DNA from: Lepas anatifera
Taxonomy: Eukaryota; Arthropoda; Thecostraca; Lepadidae
Reading direction: 5' to 3'
Length of the DNA: 64,000 nucleotides
Assembly (NCBI GenBank): GCA_034440635.1
Contig: JAOTON010001592.1
Span: 103,501-167,500 of the forward strand
Under the pieces are notes generated by a model. The model did no database searches and had not been told where the DNA came from. It saw only the letters and a list, made by a program, of their open reading frames with translations. The position numbers were made by a program, and so were the translations under genes. This document shows, piece after piece, positions 23,432 through 33,690 of the stretch. Numbering within the stretch: the stretch's first letter is position 1; each line of letters begins with the position of its first letter.

Positions 23432-23496
23432 CACATTTAATCTCGAACACGTTTTATCTCGTACGGATTAACGTTTTATCTCGTTGTTTTACCAGA

Positions 23497-23876
23497 TTAA
23501 CACGCGCATTGACGAGGCTCTGAGCCACCTTCACTTTGACGGGGAGGGTACCCTCCCCCTAAAATCTCGAGAACCACGGTAGGCAGTAAAAAATGGTAAA
23601 TGGCGTTGGGTAGCCCATACGCTTCTCTATCGAAATATTTTAACCATTTTTTCAGGTCACTTCAATCGGATGAGTTCACTTTGTTCCGACTTATGTTATC
23701 TTAAACGTTTTTAGGTCAGGTCACTTGACCTGTACTGGTGACCTGACCTGAGATGACCTAACCTTAAAATTTTGACAAAAGTTGTAAAAATGATGAGAGA
23801 ATGTATGCCATATTCTATCCGAAAAACCAGACTGGGGGAGGGGTGGGTACCCTCCTCCCGTCAATGTGCGTGTTAA
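23497..23876 (+). mobile_element. TTAA-bounded TIR element, short form
   Basis: 380 bp from TTAACACGCGCATTGACG to CCGTCAATGTGCGTGTTAA, near-perfect inverted ends flanked by TTAA, which fits a piggyBac- or Kolobok-type target. No transposase. The interior holds AGGTCAGGTCACTTGACCT and TGACCTGACCTGAGATGACC. It is an internally deleted relative of the 860-bp copy at 61722-62581. A terminus fragment is also present near 24140-24200. Confidence 0.82.
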
Positions 23877-24879
23877 AACGATTAACTAATCTCGAGACAC
23901 ATTAATATCGGGATTAACACATTTAATCTCAAAGAGCCACCCTTTTTTATTGGGTCGGTTTCTGATGGGCATTTGGGAAAGAGGATAGGCTAAAATGAAC
24001 TAGCGCATTTCTTTTAAAATTGTTATCTACAACGGTCATGTTCTGTAAAGTATTGTGTGGTTTACAAAAGTGTGTGCTCCCTATGTTTGCTGTGTCCTTG
24101 TAATTGAGGGCTCAAAAGCCATATCTTATGGAGACCTCAATATAAATCTACATCTACAAAGCGAAGGTGGCTCAGACCCCCGTCAATGCGGCGGTTAATG
24201 ATAAGAATTGAGCACGCCACTAGCATCTTACCAAAAAAAACAAAGGGCTTGGAGTATGTCATGGCTACTTTTGTTCCTCCCGGTTTGCACCAAAACCGGT
24301 CAGGCTTCAAGAATGGCCTTCAGCAAAGGACACAAAAGACATTTTCGAATGGCAAACAGCGTGTCCCGGTGGTAAAAAACAGAGGAAATGGTCTCCAACA
24401 GAGGTGAATCCGACGGACTGAGAACTATTGGAGGGAGCTGGAGACAAGCCGGTCCCAATTTGGTACGCCCGTCAGATTAGAAAAAAATATTTAGGGCTAA
24501 TATTCCCCTTCCCTCAACTACCAGGACGGAGCGATAACCAGAAGAAATTGTCCTTATAATAGCTTCTTCATCCCACAGGAGGATCCAGGAGGGCAAAGGG
24601 GGCACGTGTCCCCCCTCTCTGATCGACTCTCGGTGAATCCTAAATTGTCGCGTCCCATCCCCTCCCCCAGGATGCGAAAATCGGCGCATACCGATAGGAT
24701 TTAGCATCCATCTGATAGGTTTTGCCGGTCAAAAGTGGCGCCCCCTCTGGTCCGGATGGTGCCCTCCCGGAAGTTACCCCCCTCCCGATCGGCAATAATG
24801 GATCTGACTATACTTCATCCATTAGTACGCATGAAAAATCATGAAGAAAATCAGAAAAACTGTTTTTACAGTAAAAACT
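23877..24879. other. Repeat-derived stretch without genes
   Basis: Contains CACATTTAATCTC-type motifs up to 23940, a terminus fragment of the TTAA family (GACCCCCGTCAATGCGGCGG, about 24174) and a diverged CATAGGCRGATCC-family MITE at about 24575-24810. No gene recognised. Confidence 0.45.
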
Positions 24880-24958
24880 GGCACTACCTAGATTCGAACC
24901 CGTATTACCTGTATGAGAGTCGTGAATGGAGGCCACTATACCACTCCCGCTGTACGCC
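24880..24958 (-). repeat. tRNA-like sequence (pseudo-tRNA or SINE head)
   Basis: On the minus strand, GGGAGTGGTATAGTGGCC gives a good A box and GGTTCGAATCT a good B box at normal spacing. The anticodon-loop position reads CTCATAC. The acceptor, anticodon and T stems contain mismatches, so it is not called a functional tRNA. Confidence 0.5.
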
Positions 24959-24959
24959 A

Positions 24960-26461
24960 CCTGGCGTTTAAAACTTTCCTGACTAGTTTTCTAAAGCCGA
25001 ATGTTTTGGACAAACTAATGTAATTTGCGTATTTTTGACGCTTAATAAAAATAAATTAAATACTATTACAATATAAAAACATTTTCTACGGCAACAAAAA
25101 TCATTTCTAGAACTTACAACTTTGATTGATAGAATAGAGGTGAAGAGCAGGTTACAGGCTATTATGGATATTGTTAACAAATTTGAATAATTGTTGAGTG
25201 GCCTCCCAAAATTTAGCAGAAGATAAAAAATGATTGACGGTACCAGAATCAGGATTTTTCAAATATTAAGAAACCACAATAAAAATTTTTGCGACAATGT
25301 CCCTTTAATGCTGAGAAGTCATCCTTCATTGGTTTATTTGTCCCCTCCCTCATGTCCGTCACAGCTTACACATCATCACAAGATCAGATGGCCTTTTCAT
25401 GCCTCACAAGAAATTCCTGGTAATACAGTCGAATGCTTTTCCATGGATAAGTCAATATTAGTCAGAAAACTACGCAGACACGTCACATCTCGGCCTACAA
25501 ATATATAAAACTTTATACGGTTGAACAGATCTCAATTATGGGTGGAGCTTTCCTTACAACAGATTTACAACCAGGAAATGCCTACCCCAGCCTAGGTACA
25601 AAGAGATGCATGACATATCCTGTTATAACATATTTGAGAACTAAGTCCAACCGTGGCACCAGCCTTCGCCTACAGAACATAGCTACATACGAACGTACAG
25701 CGGTTACAAATGGCACACTAGTTTGCAGGCGAAGTAATGAATACCAGACCAGTGAAGTAATGAATGCCAGACCAGTGGCACGGTGGCAGACTAGCCAAAA
25801 CTAATGCGGAAAACATCCAAATGCCCATGGTGTCTGCAGCAGCCCAGCTCCCCAGGCCACAAAACAGACAAACCTTGTGATCAAAAGGTATAAGGTTTAA
25901 AGTGTTGACCAAGTGACTTCCCTAAATCACTTGAAGTATTTCAGATATTTTACTGATCTCGATGTTCCAGCTGCGTTAGTTTTATGTTCTTCGTATACAC
26001 CACACCAGAAATATTTCTACAGGTCGCTGTATCTGAATTTTGTTGTTTATGTTGTTTTAGATGGTAGCAGAGGTGTGGATTTATGTATCTTTGGGGGTAA
26101 CCGGGCGCCCGAAATAAAACGTCGGAGTAGTGTTAAAATATAATTTAACTTCTCGTTTTTCCCTTTTTTAAAAACGTTTAACTGGTTTGTGCACTTCAAC
26201 AGGCCCGTGTGAATATTAAAACACACTTTATATTATACTAACTCTTTTAGTATGGCCGTTATTGACATTATTACAAATTTGGGCGCCTATAACCATTTTC
26301 CGAGAGCCTCGGCCCTGCATGGTAGTGAATTTATAGACGATCTAATTTAGAATATGTTAGACGGCCCTGTCCCCTGGTTGCTCACGTCCGTCGAATAAAT
26401 ACCCGGCGGTGCAGCCGCCTCCGCCCGCCGCACAGTGGACCTGTGACGTCAGCAGCGCCTC
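24960..26461. other. AT-rich gene-poor stretch
   Basis: No recognised coding content. A short direct duplication of AGTGAAGTAATGAATNCCAG occurs at about 25730-25775. This may be intron or 3' flank of the exon at 26462-26862, which cannot be shown. Confidence 0.4.
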
Positions 26462-26862
26462 CTACCGCCAGCCGGGGCCCCAGCTGCGGCCCGGCCGCAG
26501 GCTGAGTACCGCCCTCCGCTCTCTGTCCAGCGGCACTCCTCCCTCGGGCAGGCGCAGCTGCAGACACTCGTCAGGCCGCGGCTGCAGGGTCACCAGCTGA
26601 TCGGCCAGCAGGGCGCGGCCCCAGTCGGGCCGGCGCCTCTTCAGCCGCAGCGGCGCGTCCAGACTGCGTCCGCCGGCACCGCCGGCCGGACAGCAGGTCA
26701 GCCGCACCCGCAGCGGCGCGGCGCCGACAGCGGGCGCAGCGGCTGCCGACGGCTGCAGGGGCAGGTACAGCTGCAGCAGGTGTCCGCCGCCCGGCCGGTA
26801 CTGCTCCATGGAGAAGGTCACCGTCCGCCGACGCTGCGGGTCGGCGGTGTCGCAGGCGCAGT
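26462..26862 (-). CDS. GC-rich exon of an unidentified host gene
   Basis: The minus-strand frame reads about 133 codons with strong third-position G/C and normal amino-acid composition (for example VTLQPRPDECLQLRLP and LKRRRPDWGRALLADQLV). It is preceded by a pyrimidine-rich tract and CGGCAG/AC, a good acceptor giving a phase-1 junction. At the other end it meets either TAG (26462-26464) or a donor-like GTAGGAG beginning at 26465. The overlapping plus-strand frames have poor composition. I do not recognise the protein. No other exon of this gene was located. Interpretation: a real internal or terminal exon, function unknown. Confidence 0.55.
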
Positions 26863-28439
26863 CTGCCGCCGGGGAGGGCGGTCAGCGGCTCCGCAGGCAT
26901 GCGGACCAGCCGGCAACACTCGGCAGACAAGTATGGACATGAACACGCGGAAAGGCGACTGGGAATCCTTTTGTTTAACTCTGCCAACTGTGGTGCATCC
27001 CAGTAAAATATCGATAAATAGATAAGTGGCAGCAGAAAGGTGAGGCTCAAGAGCCCCGAAAGCTTGGAAGGAACTCTGCATCCTACCTTCCTCGAGTTAG
27101 ATAAAATAAAAACAATCGCCTTCCAGTCGTTCAAGTGTACCTCATGGCCCTGGCGTCAGTATAAGCTATCACTATTACTATCTTGATATGTAACCACCAT
27201 GAGGTCACGTGACTGTTAGCATAATATCCCGAAACCGCCTGGGCTCCACACCACCGCCTCCTGGGACCCCCTACAATCTCGGGAACCGGAGATGATACGG
27301 ACAAATGTACAACGGCGCTGGAAACGCCCTACCATCTTCTACTCTGGAGCCGAGTTTGAACCATATCCGTTGAGCCGTGACGTCACAGTGGGCCAAATTG
27401 TGTCATATTTAGACCCATTTAGAGAATCCTTTATAACTCGGGAGCCATGAGACCTGAACAAACAAAAGACATTAATGTATTCGTCTTGACCCAAGGATTC
27501 AAATGATATGCGAAATGACCTTGTAAGGTCAAACTATGACATTGACCTTGGGTCAAGTTCCAATAATAGCCTTTTAAAATCATGCTGCATATCATTCGAA
27601 TCATTGGGTCATGCTCATTGCAATGATATCAAATTTGAGGCTGCTATTTCGTTCAAACGTTATATGCAAAAACAATTTCGAAAACTGTGACTTTTGGTGA
27701 GCTCTGGTGTCCTTCGTATAAACCTGACCTCAAGATGGATGAAATCCTGCAGATTTCTGGAAGCCGAGTTACACCCTGGTTTTGTCAGCCTCTTTTAAGA
27801 AGAATAGAATCGCCTTACATGACTTTAGAAACGACATCGTAACTCGTTGACCTGATCTGATCTGCTGTCAGTTTCTTGCCATAACCTGTCCTGCACTACC
27901 ACACGACTATCTCAGTTCAAAGCCCATAATGAAGGAGCCACATTCTGTTTGACGACCAATCCTGGATAGGTACTTCTCGAAAAGCAAAAGAGGCCCAATG
28001 CCCAAAAGCGAGTACATAGAGTTTTTTAGAGGAGTCCCCCCATCAACACGCAGGAGAGCCTAAATCAATAAGCAAGCAAGGTCCTTCAAATTGAGCTTGC
28101 AAATGAGGCCCTGAAAAAGGCACAAGAGGGCCAGAGCAAGCATCCACTGAGCTGTCGTTTGCTCCAGAATATAGGTAGAGCAGATCCACAAATCAAGACA
28201 TGTTACTAAAAGTCACGGAGTCCCTGAAATAAAAATGAGTTCCAAAATCGAGCCCTGGATCTGATATTGGAGAAGAACTCCTCAAAGGGAATGACCCCTT
28301 TGCCAAAATTCTAAGCATTACTATTTATGGGGAAAAAAGGCCTGAAAATCAGGGGAACAGATTTTTATATCTGCTTCAATCACTCAAAACAAAAATAACG
28401 CCTCTTGTCTTAATACCCTAGGTTAACCTAAGCATCGCG
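26863..28439. repeat. Repeat-rich stretch including TGACCT family copy
   Basis: 27230-27870 (GTGACGTCACAGTGGG, then ATTCAAATGATATG, then AAGGTCAAACTATGACATTGACC) is a diverged copy of 61130-61710. The upstream 187-codon minus frame at 26571-27134 is the wrong register of the exon plus flank. No gene recognised after 26863. Confidence 0.5.
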
Positions 28440-28612
28440 TGAAATTACGAATCTGGCTGCTTGTGACGGCTTGCAGCCACCAGTCCCGGGTTCAAGTCCC
28501 GGAGGAGCCTCTGAATAAGTCGATCTGATCCCCAAGTCTCTCCCAGCAGGTTGAGAGCTTGCCCCCGCCGTATAAGTTTAGGAGTTTGTGTGTCGTTAAA
28601 CCCGAACAATCA
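28440..28612 (+). repeat. tRNA-derived SINE
   Basis: CCGGGTTCAAGTCCCGG at about 28486-28502 forms a perfect 5-bp T stem with a 7-base loop and a canonical B box. A hairpin GGCTGC..GCAGCC precedes it. The body ends in GTGTCGTTAAACCCGAACAA followed by an (ATT)n tail, the usual layout of tRNA-related SINEs in invertebrates. The 5' boundary is uncertain because the D arm is not recognisable. Confidence 0.6.
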
Positions 28613-28619
28613 TCATTAC

Positions 28620-28668
<49 letters not shown>

Positions 28669-28730
28669 GTTATAATTATCATCATTATTATTATTATCAG
28701 TAATATCATTATTATTATTGACCCCGGTCA
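28613..28730. repeat. (ATT)n microsatellite, SINE tail
   Basis: ATT trinucleotide run interrupted near 28669-28700. It follows the SINE body directly and on the minus strand reads as poly-asparagine, so the 109-codon frame across it is discounted. Confidence 0.9.
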
Positions 28731-28875
28731 CGCTCACCAGTGACGCTAGTGTGCCATCCAAGATGGCCGCGAAAAAGGGACTCCAAAAGGTAAACAACGT
28801 TAGTGGGCCCGGGAATAGCATGGTAAGCGGTGAATTATACGTGTTTTATGCCTGGTATGTGGCAGTGGCTTATAA

Positions 28876-29008
28876 CCAGCCGCTGCAGAAGGCAGTGAGG
28901 AGCCCAAATTCGAGGAGTTTTTGGTCCCAAGGGAGCAAAGTTTGTATTTAGGATCAGGTTAAAGTTTGCTGCAACCCCCCCCACTTTTTGCCGGTGGCGA
29001 CGCTTATG
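28876..29008 (+). mobile_element. Partial copy of the 1141-1378 MITE family
   Basis: CCAGCCGCTGCAGAAGGCA through GAGGAGCCCAAATTCGA to GCCGGTGGCGACGCTTATG follows the right two-thirds of the 1141-1378 element with substitutions and small indels. The left terminus is not clear and no target duplication was seen. Confidence 0.65.
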
Positions 29009-29109
29009 TTTGGAAACGCATTTTTCATCGTACATTCAAACTGGAATTTCAGACAGCTTGAAACGAATAAAGGCGCATATCTACCGAACTATTTCAAGAT
29101 GTCAGTTTC

Positions 29110-29269
29110 TGTTCTATCCTCTAAGATAGATAAACACATCCGCCGTCCATGCTGTTTATTTTAAGAAGCCCCGTGAATTGGCCACTCGAACAGAGACCAC
29201 AAACACACCGAAGTCCTCTAAGCCGGAGGACTTCTAGAGGTTTAAACCCTCTGAACTGAGGACACAACA
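29110..29269 (-). repeat. 3' LTR of the Gypsy element
   Basis: 160 bp, TG...CA ends on the plus strand (TGTTCTATCC to GGACACAACA). Preceded by the target duplication GTTTC. Confidence 0.97.
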
Positions 29270-29281
29270 CCTTCCCCCTCT
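29270..29281 (-). promoter_or_regulatory. Polypurine tract of the Gypsy element
   Basis: The minus strand reads AGAGGGGGAAGG immediately before the 3' LTR, the expected plus-strand primer position. Confidence 0.88.
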
Positions 29282-29364
29282 GAACATATTACATCTACCC
29301 CATTCCCTCAACACGCAGTGAAATGTGAATAGCACGACAGTACACACAAGCAGTCCTAAACACT

Positions 29365-32300
29365 CTACGGTTCAGGGCTGTAACGCTCAGGCGCGTAACG
29401 CAAACGCGCACCTCTACGTGGGCTATGAGGGAGGCGCTCCGGAACTGGGCGCTGGACACCTGGCGCAAGAACAGGGTTATGTTCAGCTGGAGTCTCGACA
29501 TCACTACCAACAGGAGGAACCCAAGGACGATGCTCAGCCTCGAGCTCTGGATCAAACCGGTGCAGACACTGACCATGAACTGGAGAGAGTCGGCGCGCGT
29601 GTACGCGCTGTCCATCAGACAGTCTGTAGCTCACCGGGCCCTTCTGCGAAGAAATCTGCAGCGGCGGGCCGTTCTGGCGCTTTTTCCCGAAGGGGACACG
29701 GACACGTACCCAGTCACCGGGCTGCCAAGTAGGAAGCGGACCGGTGCTCCTGTTGCACCTGGTGAGGTACTTGCCCTGGTAACGAGCGTGGTGCTCCTTC
29801 ACACCAGCGGCGATCGTGTCTGGCTGAACAGAACACGGATCAGGAACGATCAGCTTAGTGCGCATATCACGGCCGCGCATAGCTTTGAACGGTGTCACTC
29901 CTGTAGCTGGGTGAACAGTGGCGCGGTACACCTGTAGGGAGCGTCGTAAGAAGCAAGTGCGCTCCTCTCCCAGGAGACGGGCGGTCTCCAGAGAGTCCTT
30001 AACGTGGCGATTATGCCGTTCCACAAGACCGCATGTCTGTGGAGAGTAGGGTGAGCTATGCATCAGCTTGATGCCATGTACTTGGCAGTACCTGTTGAAC
30101 TCATGTGAAGTGAACACTGAGCCGTTATCTGTGAGCAGTGCGGAACAGACACCCTCACGACTAAAGACGGCATCCAGAAAGCTAATAACGGTTGCGGAGG
30201 TTACCTCGTGCATGAGAGCTACCTCCGGCCAACGACTGTAGGCGTCGACTAGCACCAGACCGTAACGTTCGGACACTGGTCCAGGCATAGGGCCAATCGC
30301 GTCCAGCACCAGCCTGGTCCACGGTCCTGCAGGTAAGTCCACCTGTTGCACAGGGGGGCGAGAAACAGTGGCAGACTTGCTGTGCGTGTTGCAAAGCGCA
30401 CAGTTTCGAATCAAAGTCTCCACCTGGCGGTCCATACCTGGCCACCAGTAACAGGCGCGAAGGCGCTGTTTTGTACGCACAGCACCGGGATGACACTCAC
30501 GTGCCACGTCTAGGAGTCGGCGCTGGAGATCAGCTGGTGCAACGAGCTGATCGCCGCGGAATACCAAAGAGCCTGAAACAGAAAGCTCATTGCGTACCTG
30601 GAAGTAGGGCGACATGTGTGGGTCACGTCGGTTCAATCGGCCAGACAGAACACTGTCGCGAACTTGCGACAGAACCTGGTCAGAGGCAGCGGCAGCGCAA
30701 AGCTCATCCTCTGTTACAGCAGAAAGCTCGGTCTGTAGACCTAGAGCAGCAATCTCCACACTGTCATCGTCTTCCCAGCTGTCAACGACTGGGAGCCGTG
30801 AAAGGCCGTCAGCAACAGCATTGTCCTGCGAACGGACATGTTGAACATCAAAGTTAAAGGCTAGCAGTCGAGCCTCCCATCGAGCAATACGGCGGCCCAC
30901 ACGGGTAGAGCCTTTCAGGCCAAATACGCTTGTAAGTGCCTGATTGTCAGTACGGAGGAGGAACTTCCTTCCCCAGAGGAAGGGTCTCCACTTCTCAACT
31001 GCGTAGACACAGCCGAGAGCCTCCTTTTCCACGACTGAGTACCGGAGCTCAGCAGGAGTGAACTTCTTGGAGGTGTACGCCACGACCTCCTCCATCCCTG
31101 AAGCAGTTACCTGGCTAAGGATTGCACCACAACCAATATCGGAGGCATCGGATGTCACAATGGTGCGGAGGGAAGGATTGAAGAAAGCAAGTCCCTTGGA
31201 AGCAGAGATTTCACTCATCACAGAGCGCAAAGCCTGAGAGAGAACCGTAGTCCACTCAAAGTGCTCTGCCAGCAGCGCATCTCTGAGGATGGCTGTCTTG
31301 TCAGAAAAGTGCTCAATGAAGCGGGAGTAGTAGCCCAGAGCACCAAGAAGGGACTTCAGCTCCTTCTGTGAAGTGGGATCTGGCATGTTAAGCAGTGGGC
31401 GAACACGCTCAGGATCCACAGCAAGCTGTCCTGCAGAGATCCTTAGACCGAGGAACGGAATCTCAGTCCGAGCTCGAAGACACTTAGTCTCGTTCACCTG
31501 TACGTTGTGCGCTTTGAAGATGGCCTCAACCTGGGCCAGCGACTGGTCATGTTCCTTACGAGAGGAACCATGCACTACCACATCATCAAGATACACAGTC
31601 ACGCCGGGAACACCTTGCAACATGTCCATCATGATCCTCTGGAAGCATGGTCCAGAACTACACAGGCCCTGAGGTATGCGAGTCATACGAAACAGGCCTG
31701 CATGTGTCAGAAACGCAACGAGGTTTCTCGAATCAGGATGCAGCTCGACCTGATGATAAGCATCCTTAAGGTCAAGAACAGTGTACACAGAACTCCCCTG
31801 TAGGGAATGAAGCACATCATCCATATGAGGTATGGGGTACCCGTCAGTTACCACAGCTTGGTTGACCTGTCTAAGGTCTAACAGAAACCTGATGTCACCA
31901 GATTTCTTCCGCCCCACCACCACAGGAGATACCCAGGGACTGGCATCCACACGCTCAATGATCCCTGCAGCCTCCATCTCAGAGAGCTTAGCTGCAAACT
32001 CATCTCTGACAGCAAACGGAAGGCGTCTCAGAGGCTGTTGGACAGGACACACAGAAGGGTCAACAGTCACCTGATGCATGTACCCTTTGATGCAGGGTTG
32101 AGGTACCTGTGGCTGGTTACGTAACCCTGCCCCTGTAGGAGAAGGGGCTCCCCCTGTAGGAGCACTCTGGTCTGAACTCGACCCTGGCACTGGGGGAGTC
32201 ACAGCACACACTTGTCCATCCACAACATTGACACGTAACAGCTCCATCAAATCAAGTCCCATAAGGGGAACACCCTTCTGAACTATGTACACTTTCACAG

Positions 32301-33279
32301 GCTTTGTACAGCCCTCTATTTTCACATCAGCAATGCCAAGAACTGAGAGTTTGTTACCAGAGTAACTGTGGAGCTTCACATCAGTGGGACAAAGAAACTC
32401 GGGGTCTCCACCCCACACATCCAATGGTAGCAGTGTAACAGGGCTACCTGTATCCACAACAAAGGTCACAGTCTTACCATGAACCTTCACGCCTTTGGTC
32501 AGGTGTGAGCCAGCAGCACGTACAGACATTAATGTCACTGTACTTACAGTTTTAGTAGATTTACACACTCTGGCAAAGTGGTTTACTTTACCACACTTAG
32601 CACATGACTTGCCTCTTGCTGGACATGCACTGTCATTAGGATAATGATCAGCAACGGCTCCGCACCCATAACACACAAAACCTGGCCCTGGAGGGGCACG
32701 TGTAGTGTCAGAATGTGGCTTCACCTTTGGGCTGTATCCCTTATGTGAACTAGCCTGCCTGCCTGTAGGCAGACGCTCCTTGAACGAAGGCTTGGGTGCA
32801 GGATTCTTCCTGACGAGGTTACTTGAAGTTGAAATTGGGGCAGTCATACTTCTCGCTTCTTCATGAGAGCGTTCATAAGCTTCTGACAGAGAACTGACTT
32901 GCTCCAGAGTGAGCTTGGGATCCTGAAGGAATCGTTCACGCAGGTGGGGGTGTACCGTAGCCTCTACCACCTGGTCTCGAATCATTTCATCAGTCAGGGA
33001 ACCAAACTGGCAGGAGGTGGAGAGGGACCGTAGGTCAGCTATGTAGTTGGCTGTGCTCTCCCTACCTCCTGACGACGCTGGCGGAACTTGAAGCGTGAGG
33101 CTATGGGGTTGACTTGTGGCGCAAAGTGACCGTCTAGTCTCCGCATAGTGTAGTCGAAGCGGATTCCCCATCCAGCTTGGCTGTCTCAGGTAAGGAGCGA
33201 AAGATTCTCTGACCCTCCGGCCCCAGGCAGTGGAGGAGTAGAGCAACCTGCCTTTCATCTGAAAAGGTGTTGCCTCCAA
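29365..33279 (-). CDS. pol: Gag-pol polyprotein, Ty3/Gypsy type
   Basis: 1304 codons open; the first 70 or so are an out-of-register lead-in. In residue order: gag remainder (about 71-200), two zinc knuckles (203-219, with CYGC, and CAKCGKVNHFARVC at 226-239), aspartic protease with VDTGSP (275-280), reverse transcriptase with LDLKDAYHQV (502-511) and YLDD (563-566), RNase H with SDAS (710-713), EKEAL and TDNQAL, then integrase. The integrase core has D993, D1051 and E1087, with the canonical 35 residues between the last two. In its zinc-binding part H930, C960 and C963 are present, but the first His of the usual H-x3-H is an Arg (AREC before HPG). The protein would copy element RNA and insert it. 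It fills the element and ends 96 bp before the 3' LTR. Confidence 0.95.
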   Translation of the reverse strand: MEATPFQMKGRLLYSSTAWGRRVRESFAPYLRQPSWMGNPLRLHYAETRRSLCATSQPHSLTLQVPPASSGGRESTANYIADLRSLSTSCQFGSLTDEMIRDQVVEATVHPHLRERFLQDPKLTLEQVSSLSEAYERSHEEARSMTAPISTSSNLVRKNPAPKPSFKERLPTGRQASSHKGYSPKVKPHSDTTRAPPGPGFVCYGCGAVADHYPNDSACPARGKSCAKCGKVNHFARVCKSTKTVSTVTLMSVRAAGSHLTKGVKVHGKTVTFVVDTGSPVTLLPLDVWGGDPEFLCPTDVKLHSYSGNKLSVLGIADVKIEGCTKPVKVYIVQKGVPLMGLDLMELLRVNVVDGQVCAVTPPVPGSSSDQSAPTGGAPSPTGAGLRNQPQVPQPCIKGYMHQVTVDPSVCPVQQPLRRLPFAVRDEFAAKLSEMEAAGIIERVDASPWVSPVVVGRKKSGDIRFLLDLRQVNQAVVTDGYPIPHMDDVLHSLQGSSVYTVLDLKDAYHQVELHPDSRNLVAFLTHAGLFRMTRIPQGLCSSGPCFQRIMMDMLQGVPGVTVYLDDVVVHGSSRKEHDQSLAQVEAIFKAHNVQVNETKCLRARTEIPFLGLRISAGQLAVDPERVRPLLNMPDPTSQKELKSLLGALGYYSRFIEHFSDKTAILRDALLAEHFEWTTVLSQALRSVMSEISASKGLAFFNPSLRTIVTSDASDIGCGAILSQVTASGMEEVVAYTSKKFTPAELRYSVVEKEALGCVYAVEKWRPFLWGRKFLLRTDNQALTSVFGLKGSTRVGRRIARWEARLLAFNFDVQHVRSQDNAVADGLSRLPVVDSWEDDDSVEIAALGLQTELSAVTEDELCAAAASDQVLSQVRDSVLSGRLNRRDPHMSPYFQVRNELSVSGSLVFRGDQLVAPADLQRRLLDVARECHPGAVRTKQRLRACYWWPGMDRQVETLIRNCALCNTHSKSATVSRPPVQQVDLPAGPWTRLVLDAIGPMPGPVSERYGLVLVDAYSRWPEVALMHEVTSATVISFLDAVFSREGVCSALLTDNGSVFTSHEFNRYCQVHGIKLMHSSPYSPQTCGLVERHNRHVKDSLETARLLGEERTCFLRRSLQVYRATVHPATGVTPFKAMRGRDMRTKLIVPDPCSVQPDTIAAGVKEHHARYQGKYLTRCNRSTGPLPTWQPGDWVRVRVPFGKKRQNGPPLQISSQKGPVSYRLSDGQRVHARRLSPVHGQCLHRFDPELEAEHRPWVPPVGSDVETPAEHNPVLAPGVQRPVPERLPHSPRRGARLRYAPERYSPEP

Positions 33280-33382
33280 CTGCCATCATGTATGTATTAA
33301 ATGAAAACTTCCATTGCGAGAAAGGCATGGGCGGACGCCCAGGATGCGGCAGAAATGGCGCGGGCGCATGTATTCCGTCCAT
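33134..33382 (-). pseudogene. gag: gag N-terminal fragment, frameshifted
   Basis: 83 codons beginning MDGIHAPAPFLPHPGRPPMP and including QVALLLHCLGPEGQRIF, typical of the N-terminal gag of Mag-like Gypsy elements (LLHCLGxEGQRIF). It ends at a TAG, while the gag homology continues in a second register for about 25 codons (33130-33060) and then joins the register of the long pol frame. Two frame changes are therefore needed, at about 33130 and about 33060. Either this copy is defective or the assembly has base-level errors. A programmed frameshift is unlikely because there are two and neither sits at the gag-pol boundary. Confidence 0.8.
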
Positions 33383-33486
33383 TTGAACAGCGAAAGTAGG
33401 GGCGGCGGCGAAGAATGCAACTGTAACTTGTAGTTAATAATGTAATTGTGTATGTAAATACTTGAAATGTAATGTAATTCACGTGT

Positions 33487-33504
33487 ATCTCATACTGGTC
33501 GCCA
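33487..33504 (-). promoter_or_regulatory. Primer-binding site of the Gypsy element
   Basis: Directly next to the inner LTR edge, the minus strand reads TGGCGACCAGTATGAGAT. The TGG start matches the complement of a tRNA CCA end. The tRNA species is not assigned. Confidence 0.8.
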
Positions 33505-33664
33505 TGTTCTATCCTCTAAGATAGATAAACACATCCGCCGTCCATGCTGTTAATTTTAAGAAGCCCCGTGAATTGGCCACTCGAACAGAGACCACAAACA
33601 CACCGAAGTCCTCTAAGCCGGAGGACTTCTAGAGGTTTAAACCCTCTGAACTGAGGACACAACA
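33505..33664 (-). repeat. 5' LTR of the Gypsy element
   Basis: 160 bp, one visible mismatch from the other LTR, followed by GTTTC. It is expected to carry the element's promoter; none is assigned here. Confidence 0.97.
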
Positions 33665-33690
33665 GTTTCCCGGGCTAAAAGGAGTACAGC

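Larger units (their letters stand above)
29110..33664 (-). mobile_element. Complete Ty3/Gypsy-type LTR retrotransposon
   Basis: 4,555 bp bounded by two 160-bp LTRs, flanked on both sides by GTTTC (29105-29109 and 33665-33669), a 5-bp target duplication. On the minus strand the order is LTR, primer-binding site, gag, protease, reverse transcriptase, RNase H, integrase, polypurine tract, LTR. Integrase after RT is the Ty3/Gypsy order, and the layout resembles the Mag/CsRn1-like animal lineages. The LTRs differ at one position by eye (TGTTTATTTT versus TGTTAATTTT), so the insertion is recent. No env-like frame follows pol. The long pol is intact, but the start of gag is split by frameshifts. Confidence 0.97.

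Noticed and set aside
24880..24958. Functional tRNA gene
   Set aside because: A and B boxes are good but acceptor, anticodon and T stems do not pair.
28492..28821. 109-codon frame with poly-Asn
   Set aside because: Minus-strand reading of the (ATT)n SINE tail.
29325..29937. Plus-strand frames of 135 and 170 codons opposite the Gypsy integrase
   Set aside because: Antisense shadows of pol.
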